Shown here in pieces: positions 52,538 to 61,201 of a stretch of 64,000 bases of DNA. The notes beneath the pieces are model-generated. The model was not told the origin of the DNA. It worked only from the letters and a program-made list of their open reading frames with translations, and ran no database searches. Every line of letters starts with the position of its first letter. The stretch's first letter is position 1. Origin of the DNA: Flavobacterium sp. CF136 (GTDB lineage: Bacteria > Bacteroidota > Bacteroidia > Flavobacteriales > Flavobacteriaceae); the NCBI RefSeq assembly GCF_000282055.1, contig NZ_AKJZ01000107.1, forward strand, positions 35,252-99,251, in the 5' to 3' direction. The translations under genes were made by a program, and so were the position numbers.

Positions 52538-55500
52538 ATGGAACAACAAAAACCATATATTCCTAAAAATAAAGTAAGAATTGTTACTGCTGCTTCACTC
52601 TTTGACGGGCACGATGCAGCCATTAATATTATGCGCCGTATTATTCAGTCAACAGGGGTCGAAGTGATTCATTTGGGTCACGATCGCAGTGTTGAAGAAG
52701 TAGTGAATACCGCTATTCAGGAAGACGCAAATGCGATTGCCATGACATCGTATCAGGGAGGGCACAATGAATACTTTAAATATATGTATGATTTGCTCCA
52801 TGAAAAAGGGGCGGGGCATATCAAGATTTTCGGCGGCGGCGGGGGAGTGATTCTGCCAAGCGAAATTTCAGAATTACAGGAATATGGCATTACCCGGATT
52901 TATTCGCCGGATGATGGGCGTTCTTTAGGTTTACAAGGAATGATTAACGATTTGGTAGAACAATCTGATTACCCGATTGGTGATAAACTAAACGGAGAAA
53001 TCGATCATATAGAAAATAAAAATCCAACAGCAATTGCGCGTTTGATTTCCGCGGCAGAAAACTTTCCTGAGATTGCAAAACCTGTTTTCGATCAGATTCA
53101 TAAAAATAATAATGATTCTAAAATTCCGGTTTTGGGAATCACCGGAACGGGCGGAGCCGGAAAATCATCTTTGGTAGATGAATTGGTTCGTCGTTTTTTA
53201 ATTGATTTCCCGGAAAAAACAATCGGATTAATTTCTGTCGATCCTTCGAAAAGAAAAACCGGAGGAGCACTTTTGGGTGACAGAATCCGAATGAATGCTA
53301 TTAATAATCCTCGGGTTTATATGCGTTCGCTGGCGACACGTCAGTCGAATTTGGCATTGTCAAAATATGTAGCAGAGGCGATTCAGGTTCTAAAAGCGGC
53401 AAAATACGATTTGATTATTTTGGAGACTTCCGGAATCGGACAATCAGATACCGAAATTATGGATCATTCTGATGTTTCTCTATATGTAATGACGCCTGAA
53501 TTTGGTGCGGCAACACAATTGGAGAAAATTGATATGCTTGATTTTGCAGATTTAGTGGCTTTAAATAAATTTGATAAAAGAGGTGCTTTGGATGCAATTC
53601 GCGATGTAAAAAAACAATATCAGCGCAATCATAATTTATGGGACAAAAATCCTGATGAAATGCCTGTTTTCGGAACAATCGCTTCGCAGTTTAACGATCC
53701 GGGAATGAATACGCTTTACAAAGCAATTATGGATAAAATTGTCGAAAAAACAGATTCAAACCTGAATTCGACTTTTGAAATTACACGTGAAATGAGCGAG
53801 AAAATCTTCGTGATTCCACCACACAGAACACGTTATTTATCTGAAATTGCCGAGAATAACAGAAGTTATGATGAAAGCGCACTTTCACAGCAAAAAGTAG
53901 CGCAAAAATTATACGGAATTTTTAAAACCATCGAATCGGTTTCAGGTAAAATTCCACAGATTAATAAAGCAGGAATCGATGATGCAACTGTCCTCCCAAG
54001 CGGAATTCAGGAACATGACGAAAACAGAATCTTCTTAAACCTTTTACTGAATCAGTTTGATAAAGTAAAAATGGACTTAGATCCGTACAATTGGGAAATT
54101 ATCCTGAATTGGGACGAAAAAGTAAATAAATACAAAAATCCGGTTTATACTTTTAAAGTTCGTGATAAAGAAATTAAAATTGCGACACATACCGAGAGTC
54201 TGTCACATATACAGATTCCGAAAATTGCTTTACCTAAATATGAGGCCTGGGGAGATATTTTACGTTGGAACCTGCAGGAAAATGTTCCGGGAGAATTTCC
54301 TTTTGCTTCGGGATTATATCCGTTTAAGCGTGAAGGCGAAGATCCGTCAAGAATGTTTGCTGGAGAAGGGGGACCGGAAAGAACCAACAAGCGTTTTCAT
54401 TATGTGAGCGCTGGGTTGCCGGCAAAACGACTTTCAACCGCTTTTGACAGTGTGACTTTATACGGAAATGACCCGGATATTCGTCCGGATATTTATGGGA
54501 AAATTGGAAACGCAGGGGTTTCGATCTGTTGTTTGGACGATGCCAAAAAACTGTATTCAGGTTTTGATTTGGTTCATGCTTTAACTTCGGTAAGTATGAC
54601 GATTAATGGACCGGCGCCAATGTTGTTGGGCTTTTTTATGAATGCAGCGATCGATCAGCAATGCGAATATTACATCAAAGCCAATGATTTAGAAAAAGAA
54701 GTTGAAGCTAAAATCAACAAAATATATACTGCAAAAGGTACTGAACGCCCTAAATACCAGGGCGATTTACCGGAAGGAAACAATGGCTTGGGGTTAATGC
54801 TTTTGGGAGTTACCGGTGAACAGGTTTTGCCTTTGGAAGTATATAATGATATAAAAGCCAAAACGTTATCGCAGGTACGCGGAACGGTTCAGGCCGATAT
54901 TTTAAAAGAAGATCAGGCGCAAAATACCTGTATTTTCTCTACCGAATTTGCCTTGAGGCTGATGGGTGACGTTCAGGAATATTTTATTACCAAAAACGTT
55001 CGTAATTTTTATTCCGTTTCGATTTCAGGATACCATATTGCCGAGGCGGGGGCGAACCCAATTACGCAGTTGGCTTTCACACTTTCAAATGGTTTTACTT
55101 ATGTGGAATATTACTTAAGCCGTGGAATGAGCATCAACGATTTTGGACCAAATTTATCGTTCTTTTTCTCTAATGGAGTAGATCCGGAATATTCGGTAAT
55201 TGGTCGTGTGGCGCGTAAAATCTGGGCGAAAGCTATGAAAAACAAATACGGAGCCAACGAAAGAGCGCAAATGCTGAAATATCATATTCAGACTTCAGGG
55301 CGTTCGTTACATGCTCAGGAAATTGATTTTAATGATATCAGAACGACTTTGCAGGCTTTGTATGCGATTTATGACAACTGTAATTCATTGCACACGAATG
55401 CGTATGATGAAGCGATTACAACACCAACAGAAGAATCGGTACGTCGCGCGATGGCGATTCAGTTGATTATCAATAAAGAATTAGGTTTGGCGAAAAACGA

Positions 55501-55978
55501 AAATCCAATTCAGGGATCATTTATCATCGAAGAGTTAACTGATTTGGTAGAAGCAGCCGTTTTACAGGAATTTGACCGAATCACAGAACGTGGAGGCGTT
55601 TTGGGTACAATGGAAACGATGTACCAGCGTTCTAAAATCCAGGAAGAAAGCTTGTATTATGAAACCTTAAAACACAACGGAGATTTCCCGATTGTAGGTG
55701 TAAATACTTTTCTGAGTTCAAAAGGTTCTCCAACGGTAATTCCGGCTGAAGTTATTCGCGCTACCGAAGAAGAAAAACAATATCAGATTACGATGCTGGA
55801 TAATTTACACCAATTCCATGAAGAAAAAGTGAACGAGCATTTAAACAAACTACAGGAAGCCGCCATTAACAACGAAAACTTATTCGAACATTTGATGGAA
55901 GCTACAAAAGTTTGTTCGCTGGGTCAGATTACTTCGGCATTGTTTGAAGTTGGTGGGCAATATAGAAGGAATATGTAG
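52538..55978 (+). CDS. icmF: Fused isobutyryl-CoA mutase-type enzyme (IcmF)
   Basis: 1146 residues combining, in order: a B12-binding domain (FDGHDAAINIMRRI with the cobalt-ligand His, and GGGGGVI), a MeaB/ArgK-type G-protein chaperone domain (Walker A GTGGAGKSS, ETSGIGQSD, LNKFDKRG specificity motif), and the acyl-CoA mutase TIM barrel (FPFASGLYP, then VSAGLPAKRLSTAFDSVTLYG and SISGYHIAEAGANP). This is the IcmF architecture; it interconverts isobutyryl- and n-butyryl-CoA or related acyl-CoAs with adenosylcobalamin, and the G domain loads or repairs the cofactor. The exact substrate is not decided here. Confidence 0.92.
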   Translation: MEQQKPYIPKNKVRIVTAASLFDGHDAAINIMRRIIQSTGVEVIHLGHDRSVEEVVNTAIQEDANAIAMTSYQGGHNEYFKYMYDLLHEKGAGHIKIFGGGGGVILPSEISELQEYGITRIYSPDDGRSLGLQGMINDLVEQSDYPIGDKLNGEIDHIENKNPTAIARLISAAENFPEIAKPVFDQIHKNNNDSKIPVLGITGTGGAGKSSLVDELVRRFLIDFPEKTIGLISVDPSKRKTGGALLGDRIRMNAINNPRVYMRSLATRQSNLALSKYVAEAIQVLKAAKYDLIILETSGIGQSDTEIMDHSDVSLYVMTPEFGAATQLEKIDMLDFADLVALNKFDKRGALDAIRDVKKQYQRNHNLWDKNPDEMPVFGTIASQFNDPGMNTLYKAIMDKIVEKTDSNLNSTFEITREMSEKIFVIPPHRTRYLSEIAENNRSYDESALSQQKVAQKLYGIFKTIESVSGKIPQINKAGIDDATVLPSGIQEHDENRIFLNLLLNQFDKVKMDLDPYNWEIILNWDEKVNKYKNPVYTFKVRDKEIKIATHTESLSHIQIPKIALPKYEAWGDILRWNLQENVPGEFPFASGLYPFKREGEDPSRMFAGEGGPERTNKRFHYVSAGLPAKRLSTAFDSVTLYGNDPDIRPDIYGKIGNAGVSICCLDDAKKLYSGFDLVHALTSVSMTINGPAPMLLGFFMNAAIDQQCEYYIKANDLEKEVEAKINKIYTAKGTERPKYQGDLPEGNNGLGLMLLGVTGEQVLPLEVYNDIKAKTLSQVRGTVQADILKEDQAQNTCIFSTEFALRLMGDVQEYFITKNVRNFYSVSISGYHIAEAGANPITQLAFTLSNGFTYVEYYLSRGMSINDFGPNLSFFFSNGVDPEYSVIGRVARKIWAKAMKNKYGANERAQMLKYHIQTSGRSLHAQEIDFNDIRTTLQALYAIYDNCNSLHTNAYDEAITTPTEESVRRAMAIQLIINKELGLAKNENPIQGSFIIEELTDLVEAAVLQEFDRITERGGVLGTMETMYQRSKIQEESLYYETLKHNGDFPIVGVNTFLSSKGSPTVIPAEVIRATEEEKQYQITMLDNLHQFHEEKVNEHLNKLQEAAINNENLFEHLMEATKVCSLGQITSALFEVGGQYRRNM

Positions 55979-56005
55979 AAATTTTTTAGATTTTTATTTT
56001 TATTG

Positions 56006-56036
56006 AAAAAGCCTCTCAGAAATGAGAGGCTTTTTT
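56006..56036 (+). terminator. Terminator after icmF
   Basis: Perfect 13-bp stem AAAAAGCCTCTCA / TGAGAGGCTTTTT with loop GAAA and a T run. It separates icmF from the AT-rich accessory region. Confidence 0.9.
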
Positions 56037-56079
56037 GTGATATTTAAAAAAAAAATTAAATTTAAATTCATTTTTATTG

Positions 56080-56087
56080 TATGTTTG
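56080..56087 (+). promoter_or_regulatory. Candidate -7 element for the accessory operon
   Basis: TATGTTTG matches TAnnTTTG, 17 bases before the small ORF at 56105 and 106 before the GHKL gene. No -33 TTG at normal spacing. Confidence 0.5.
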
Positions 56088-56104
56088 ATAATATTAAGGG
56101 TGTA

Positions 56105-56188
56105 ATGAAAACGAATTCTGTTTTGATCGTAGTAACTTTATTTATGATAATTTTAATAAATGATTGGAGTTGTTTTTTTAAATTATAG
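56105..56188 (+). CDS. Possible 27-residue hydrophobic peptide heading the accessory operon
   Basis: ATG at 56105, TAG at 56186-56188. After MKTNS comes a hydrophobic stretch (VLIVVTLFMIILI), then NDWSCFFKL, consistent with one membrane segment. The stop lies five bases before the GHKL ATG, and the frame begins 17 bases after the -7 box. Coding is uncertain because AT-rich DNA yields hydrophobic frames by chance. Confidence 0.35.
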   Translation: MKTNSVLIVVTLFMIILINDWSCFFKL

Positions 56189-56193
56189 TAATT

Positions 56194-57441
56194 ATGAATG
56201 AACCAATTGCATTAATAAAGGACGGTAAAAATTTTTCTTCATATTATTTTTATAATAATTTTTTGAAAAGTGTTTCTCAATACTATAGAGAAGATAAGAA
56301 TCAAAATACAATTCAATTTAGTTTAATTGTTGAAGAAGATAATGAGATTGTAGGAAACAAATATTTCATTGATCCGATTACGTTACCTCTTTTAGTAAGC
56401 TTAGCAGAACAATTAAAAAAATACCATCGTTCAAGTTTACCTTTACTACTTTCTAATAATAAAGCAACTAAAAGTGTATTGTCATTTTTAGACAAAGCAG
56501 ATTTTTTTCATTTAGTGGGAGAAAATTACAATCCAACTTATCCTATAGGTAAAGAAATATTTTCATTTGATAAAAGATATTTAGGAGACTTAAAAGTTAA
56601 TAATCAAAGAGCTGAACATAAATTAAGAGGTTACTCAATTAATGAAGAGGATTTATCTAATAAAATTAAGGAATTTGATTCTTCAGAAAGACAAAGAGAT
56701 TATTTAGTTGAATATTATACATATAAAGTTAAAGATCATTTCGGGATTCTACTTTTTTCCAATAATCAAACTCAAATATTGACTTTTGAATTTATAGATA
56801 TTTTAGCAGAGCTTATAACTAACGGAGTTTTACATTCTGGCTCAGATGCATATACTTTAATGTTTTCCAATAAATTTAAAACTAGTTTTTCTATTTCAGA
56901 TAGTGGTATAGGTCTTTATGCTTCATTAAGTAATAAAGATACATCTAATAACAACTATTATATTAAGTTTGAAATTTTCAAAGAATTAAAAAAATTGAAT
57001 AAATTAAAAATTTCAGAACAAATTGAGAATTCATTATTAGCAATTTTTGAAACATTATACTATTCAATGTTAAAGGACAGAAAAGGACTTTTTGACTTGA
57101 TGTGTAATGTAGTTATTAATTGTGAGGGATATTTTAGGTTGCATAATGAGAATGCTCAAATTATTATTTCTAATAGAATGTTAGAAGAATTAATTATTTT
57201 ATTTGAGTCAAGAAAAAAAATTATTCAATTGCATGATAATTTATTATTTAAAAGAATCACTAAGGAAAATTTTGAAGAAGAGATCAAAAAAAACGCAATT
57301 GAAGTAAAAACTAAATTTATAAAACTAGCAGTTTCAATTTTTGAAAGATATCATATAGATACAAGATTTTCTTCGATAAGATTATTTGAAGTTAAATTTA
57401 GAGGTGTACATGTCGAAGTTGAAATTCCTAATGTAAAGTAG
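56194..57441 (+). CDS. STAS-like plus GHKL ATPase domain protein
   Basis: 415 residues, no signal peptide or membrane segment. Residues about 57-108 (YFIDPITLPLLVSLAEQL ... FLDKADFF) resemble the STAS-like domain found before GHKL ATPases. The GHKL (Hsp90/histidine-kinase-type) ATP-binding domain has an N-box at 206-215 (ELITNGVLHS, with Glu206 and Asn210) and a G1 box at 236-240 (DSGIG). The C-terminus ends FRGVHVEVEIP, like the last strand of that fold. No H-box histidine or receiver domain, so not a classic sensor kinase. First full gene of a four-gene operon; the next gene begins two bases after its stop. Confidence 0.8.
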   Translation: MNEPIALIKDGKNFSSYYFYNNFLKSVSQYYREDKNQNTIQFSLIVEEDNEIVGNKYFIDPITLPLLVSLAEQLKKYHRSSLPLLLSNNKATKSVLSFLDKADFFHLVGENYNPTYPIGKEIFSFDKRYLGDLKVNNQRAEHKLRGYSINEEDLSNKIKEFDSSERQRDYLVEYYTYKVKDHFGILLFSNNQTQILTFEFIDILAELITNGVLHSGSDAYTLMFSNKFKTSFSISDSGIGLYASLSNKDTSNNNYYIKFEIFKELKKLNKLKISEQIENSLLAIFETLYYSMLKDRKGLFDLMCNVVINCEGYFRLHNENAQIIISNRMLEELIILFESRKKIIQLHDNLLFKRITKENFEEEIKKNAIEVKTKFIKLAVSIFERYHIDTRFSSIRLFEVKFRGVHVEVEIPNVK

Positions 57442-57443
57442 TT

Positions 57444-58460
57444 ATGATAATATCTAAAATTGAAAAAGATGTGTTTTTGTACTATAATCTTCATGCTGAG
57501 CAAACTATTACCGGTACTTTTTTTAATGATTCTATATGTTCAGGAATTTTTGATGAACAATTAACTATATCTACACTTGAAGTCATAGATAAAGATTTAG
57601 ATAAAATGGTGGGCATAGATTCTAAAATTGTAGTTTTAGATTTGATAAGATTAAAAGATGCTTCCAACAATTTAAAAGTGCTTTTATTTAATATTTCAAC
57701 CAAATGTCAAGATTTAATATTCACAAATATTAAGTCGAATGTTTTTTCAAAATTAGATCTAGAATTGTCTAATAAGCACAATGTAAAGAATGGTAATGAT
57801 TATTCGATATTATATTATTCACCAGAAACTAAAGAATATACAATAGAAAAAACAGATGATTTATTTGATTCTGAGTTTAAAAAAATTATAATAAAATACA
57901 ATAAAGATAATATTCCAGAATATCATGAGTCTTCATCAGTATATCTTACTAAATATATAGATATAAAAGAAATGATATCTGTAGATAAGGCATTCTTTAT
58001 ATATGCATTATATCAATTAGCTTTAAAAATTAAAAGTAACTGGTTAGATCATTTAGCTATAGAAAGTGAGAGGCCAACTTTGATTTGTCAAAATCTTAAC
58101 AGTTCATATATTGCATCAGTACTGTCTAGTTTTTTAAGACTTGATATTTTAATTTTAGATCATTTAGGTCCGGTAAATACAATGTATAGTAGTTTAAATA
58201 ATAAAATAGAAGAAGAGAAGAGCTACATTATTGTTTCCGATGTTGTTTGTTTGGGTACAGAAGTAAAAATCGCAAAAAATATCATTACATTTTTAAAAGG
58301 TAAGGTCTTCGGTAATATAGCTATTGTTAAAATTAATACATTATTAGAAGATCATATGAAGAAAGAAGAAAAGAAAATGAAAACTTTATCCGTTTTTAAT
58401 ATTTCAAAAGATAATAACGATGGAATTGATTTTGAAATTAAAACAGCTTTTACATTGTAA
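57444..58460 (+). CDS. Protein with C-terminal phosphoribosyltransferase-like domain
   Basis: 338 residues. The C-terminal half looks like a type I phosphoribosyltransferase: a core strand-helix-strand at 212-243 (TLICQNLNSSYIASVLSSFLR, LDILILDHLGP) and a PRPP-loop-like segment at 261-275 (YIIVSDVVCLGTEVK), where canonical PRTases read V(D/E)D...(T/G)GxT. The first acidic position is Ser and the motif ends GTE, so catalysis may be altered. The N-terminal ~130 residues contain a weak STAS-like stretch (KIVVLDLIRLKDASNNLKVL). It sits between the GHKL gene (two-base gap) and the MPE-PRTase gene (three-base gap). Confidence 0.65.
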   Translation: MIISKIEKDVFLYYNLHAEQTITGTFFNDSICSGIFDEQLTISTLEVIDKDLDKMVGIDSKIVVLDLIRLKDASNNLKVLLFNISTKCQDLIFTNIKSNVFSKLDLELSNKHNVKNGNDYSILYYSPETKEYTIEKTDDLFDSEFKKIIIKYNKDNIPEYHESSSVYLTKYIDIKEMISVDKAFFIYALYQLALKIKSNWLDHLAIESERPTLICQNLNSSYIASVLSSFLRLDILILDHLGPVNTMYSSLNNKIEEEKSYIIVSDVVCLGTEVKIAKNIITFLKGKVFGNIAIVKINTLLEDHMKKEEKKMKTLSVFNISKDNNDGIDFEIKTAFTL

Positions 58461-58463
58461 TTT

Positions 58464-60362
58464 ATGAATAAAAAGGCTATAATACATTTATCAGATTTGC
58501 ATATTTCTATTCATGAAACTTTGAAGGGAGTTCCTATAGATTGTAATTCTATATTAACAACTGACAAATTTAATGAATCTGTCAATAATTTTATTAAGGA
58601 GTTTTGTAAAACCATAAATGAAAAATTTAATGGCACTGAATTAATACTTGTAATATCAGGAGATATTACTGATAAATCAATTGTTGAAGAATATAGTACT
58701 GCTAAATATATAATAGAAGAAATTACCTCAAAATTAAATATACCAGAACATAAAATATTGATAGTTCCTGGTGATCATGATATTAATAGAGATGACTGTA
58801 GAAAAGCACATGAAAACGGCAAGCGAAATGAAGATAATAAGAAATCATTTGAGTATTTCGATGAGAAATTTGAAAAGTTCAAAAGTTTTTATGATAGTTT
58901 TTACAAAAGCGGCTTGACCATTTTTGATTCAAAAAAAAGTATTATTAATTATATTAAACTTGATGATGAAAAATTATTATTGATTGGATTGAATTCAAAT
59001 TTTAAAATAGATTATGATGGGGGAAATGGTTTTTTTAATACCATTCAACTTGAATCTGAATTAGATGAAATTAATAAAACTTATTCAGAATATTCTAAAA
59101 TTGCTGTTTTTCACCATAATATTTTTGCTTCTTATGAAAATAAAATGAAAGGTCAATGGGATGATGAACACAATAATAGGTTAGCAGTTTTTCGCGTTTT
59201 TGAAAAATATCCAATTAATTGTCTTTTTTATGGCAATGAGCATACTAGAAGTTCAGCAATATCAATAAGTCATAGAATAGCATATAGTGATTCTGGTACT
59301 TTTGCTAATTCAAAAAAAAACCCGATTTCTTCTTTTAAAGTCTATGAAATTTTATTTGACAAAAAGAGTTTAAAATTGAAAAATAACCTCTTTTTGTTGT
59401 TAGAAGGTGGGTTATCGGATTTAGAATTTAAATTTGGTAAATGGACTTTACAACTTCAATCAGAATTAGATGGTGAGTTAGATGAAATTTCTATACGGAT
59501 TCCAGAAGAATCGGAAGAAGTAAAAGAAGACTTATCATTAGATAAAACTTTTGAAGAACCAAAATTAATAGTAGAAGCAAAAAAGCCAATTCCAGTAAAT
59601 TATTTACCATTTAGTAATGAAAACGAAGACCATAAAAAACTTTTAAAAATTATTAAAACTAAAAATTTATTTCATTCAGGACATTTTCATTGGAGTGAAA
59701 CTTCAAGAGCTCATAATTGGATAGATATTTCTCAAATATTGAATGATAGGAATAATTTATTAGATTCAAAAAAAATGATCTTAAATATTATTTCTAAAAA
59801 CAAACTCGAATTTGATTTTATTATTGGTTTAGGTATTGAGGGAAATATTTTAGCAACCAGAACCTCTGTAATATATAATAAACCCTATACATTTCTACCA
59901 TATTCATATCGATATGATGATCATTCTAAATTTGAAAAAAAATTAAATTTTCAAAATAATGGAATATATGATACTATATTAATTGTTACTGATGTGGTTC
60001 ATGATGGCAGAACGATTCGAAAATTATTGCACAAAAAAAGAGAGGATGAAACTTATAAGTTTTTCCAAAAAGCAAAAAAAATTATTGTTGTTTCTTTATT
60101 TTTTACTGGAGAATTATCACTTGATAATACTGAATACCATATTTTATTAAATAGATCTGACAATAATGAATTTGATTCAGTAAATGACCATGTTGAAGAT
60201 CGAATTCAATTCCACTTTGTCTCTCACATTAAGGTAGAAACTTGTCCATATACTAAAGAAAATTATAAGACTGATTGTATCATAGTTAGAGAAGGATTAT
60301 CATGTATTCATAAATTTTATACTGAAAAACAAGAACCTGAAGAAATATTAAAAAGTAATTAA
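58464..60362 (+). CDS. Metallophosphoesterase fused to orotate-PRTase-like domain
   Basis: 632 residues. N-terminal calcineurin-like phosphoesterase: IHLSDLHIS (Asp11, His13), VISGDITD (Asp67), PGDHD at 102-106, VFHHN (His217/218) and GNEH at 257-260. The canonical GNH(D/E) and GHxH motifs are changed to GDHD and GNEH. After an acidic linker (about 330-375), residues 400-560 form a PyrE-like phosphoribosyltransferase: FHSGHFHWSETSRAHNWIDIS, DFIIGLGIEGNILATRTS, and a well-kept PRPP loop ILIVTDVVHDGRT at 505-517. The fusion implies coupled synthesis and hydrolysis of a ribonucleotide-like compound. Four-base gap to the CinA-like gene. Confidence 0.82.
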   Translation: MNKKAIIHLSDLHISIHETLKGVPIDCNSILTTDKFNESVNNFIKEFCKTINEKFNGTELILVISGDITDKSIVEEYSTAKYIIEEITSKLNIPEHKILIVPGDHDINRDDCRKAHENGKRNEDNKKSFEYFDEKFEKFKSFYDSFYKSGLTIFDSKKSIINYIKLDDEKLLLIGLNSNFKIDYDGGNGFFNTIQLESELDEINKTYSEYSKIAVFHHNIFASYENKMKGQWDDEHNNRLAVFRVFEKYPINCLFYGNEHTRSSAISISHRIAYSDSGTFANSKKNPISSFKVYEILFDKKSLKLKNNLFLLLEGGLSDLEFKFGKWTLQLQSELDGELDEISIRIPEESEEVKEDLSLDKTFEEPKLIVEAKKPIPVNYLPFSNENEDHKKLLKIIKTKNLFHSGHFHWSETSRAHNWIDISQILNDRNNLLDSKKMILNIISKNKLEFDFIIGLGIEGNILATRTSVIYNKPYTFLPYSYRYDDHSKFEKKLNFQNNGIYDTILIVTDVVHDGRTIRKLLHKKREDETYKFFQKAKKIIVVSLFFTGELSLDNTEYHILLNRSDNNEFDSVNDHVEDRIQFHFVSHIKVETCPYTKENYKTDCIIVREGLSCIHKFYTEKQEPEEILKSN

Positions 60363-60366
60363 AAAA

Positions 60367-60900
60367 ATGGAAATAGATTCAGCAGAAATTTTTAATCAAA
60401 AACTTAAAGAAAAAAAACTTACTATAGTTTGTGCAGAGAGTATAACAGCAGGTTTACTAGCGAGTACAATCGCTTCAATTCCTGGAGCTTCTGATGTTTT
60501 AAAAGGAAGTATTGTGACTTACAGCCGTGAATTAAAAACTAGTATTCTAAATGTTGATCCGAGAATAATAGACGATAATACTGCTGAGTCAATTCAAACT
60601 ACTATTGAAATGGCTTATGGACTAACCAAAATATATCCAAGTGCGGATATTTTTGTTGCCGTAACTGGAGTAGCTTCTGCACCAAAGAATGGTTATAAAC
60701 TTGATAAAGAAGTTGGTCAAATATACATTGCTGTTTATCATAAGAACAAAATGAATGAACTTGGTAAAATTATAGACCAAAACGATATAAAAAGAATTAG
60801 CGATATTGCAAAACAAAATAATGTCGAAAAAACAAAAAGAAATATTATAAGAGAACTAACTGTTCAAAGCATTTTTGACTTTATTCTTAGCGTTATTTAA
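60367..60900 (+). CDS. CinA C-terminal/PncC-type nicotinamide-nucleotide amidase
   Basis: 177 residues, essentially the stand-alone CinA C-terminal domain. Motifs: VCAESITAGLLAS (Ser25 of AESxTxG), PGASDVLKGSIVTYSRELKTSIL (Tyr52, Lys57), and VAVTGVAS followed by VGQIYIAVYH. The family deamidates NMN to nicotinate mononucleotide. Differences: the glycine-rich GIAGPxGG loop reads GVASAPKNG. Last gene of the four-gene operon. A metabolic housekeeping copy would not be expected to sit in such an operon, which suggests a dedicated NAD-related role (inferred). Confidence 0.85.
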   Translation: MEIDSAEIFNQKLKEKKLTIVCAESITAGLLASTIASIPGASDVLKGSIVTYSRELKTSILNVDPRIIDDNTAESIQTTIEMAYGLTKIYPSADIFVAVTGVASAPKNGYKLDKEVGQIYIAVYHKNKMNELGKIIDQNDIKRISDIAKQNNVEKTKRNIIRELTVQSIFDFILSVI

Positions 60901-60961
60901 AATCATTGCAGCCAATTTCTATTTTGTAAGAATAATTTTTTTAGAGAAAGATATTTAGTAG

Positions 60962-61168
60962 TCAACTATAGAAACTATTCAAGAAAAAAGCTACAATAAG
61001 AAAGTATTAATTGATTTTCAAACCGGAACAGGTGGAAACGGTTTAAAATATAAATATCACCAATCTTTTTTGATATACACAAGCGGTAAGCTCGATCTAG
61101 CAAAAGCTTTAAATTTAATCAACCAGACAAGAATCGCCAACATGAATCAAAAACTCAAATTACTCTAA
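60962..61168 (+). pseudogene. Broken coding fragment, 68 codons without start
   Basis: An open frame running from two adjacent stop codons to TAA at 61166. It has protein-like composition (KKVLIDFQTGTGGNGLKYKY, then LDLAKALNLINQTR) but no ATG except near its end. I cannot name the family. It probably represents the tail of a lost gene between the accessory operon and the restriction-enzyme remnant. Nothing else is visible in the 301-base gap. Confidence 0.4.
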
Positions 61169-61201
61169 AAGGAAACAACTGAAGAACTGTTTCTAAAATA
61201 A

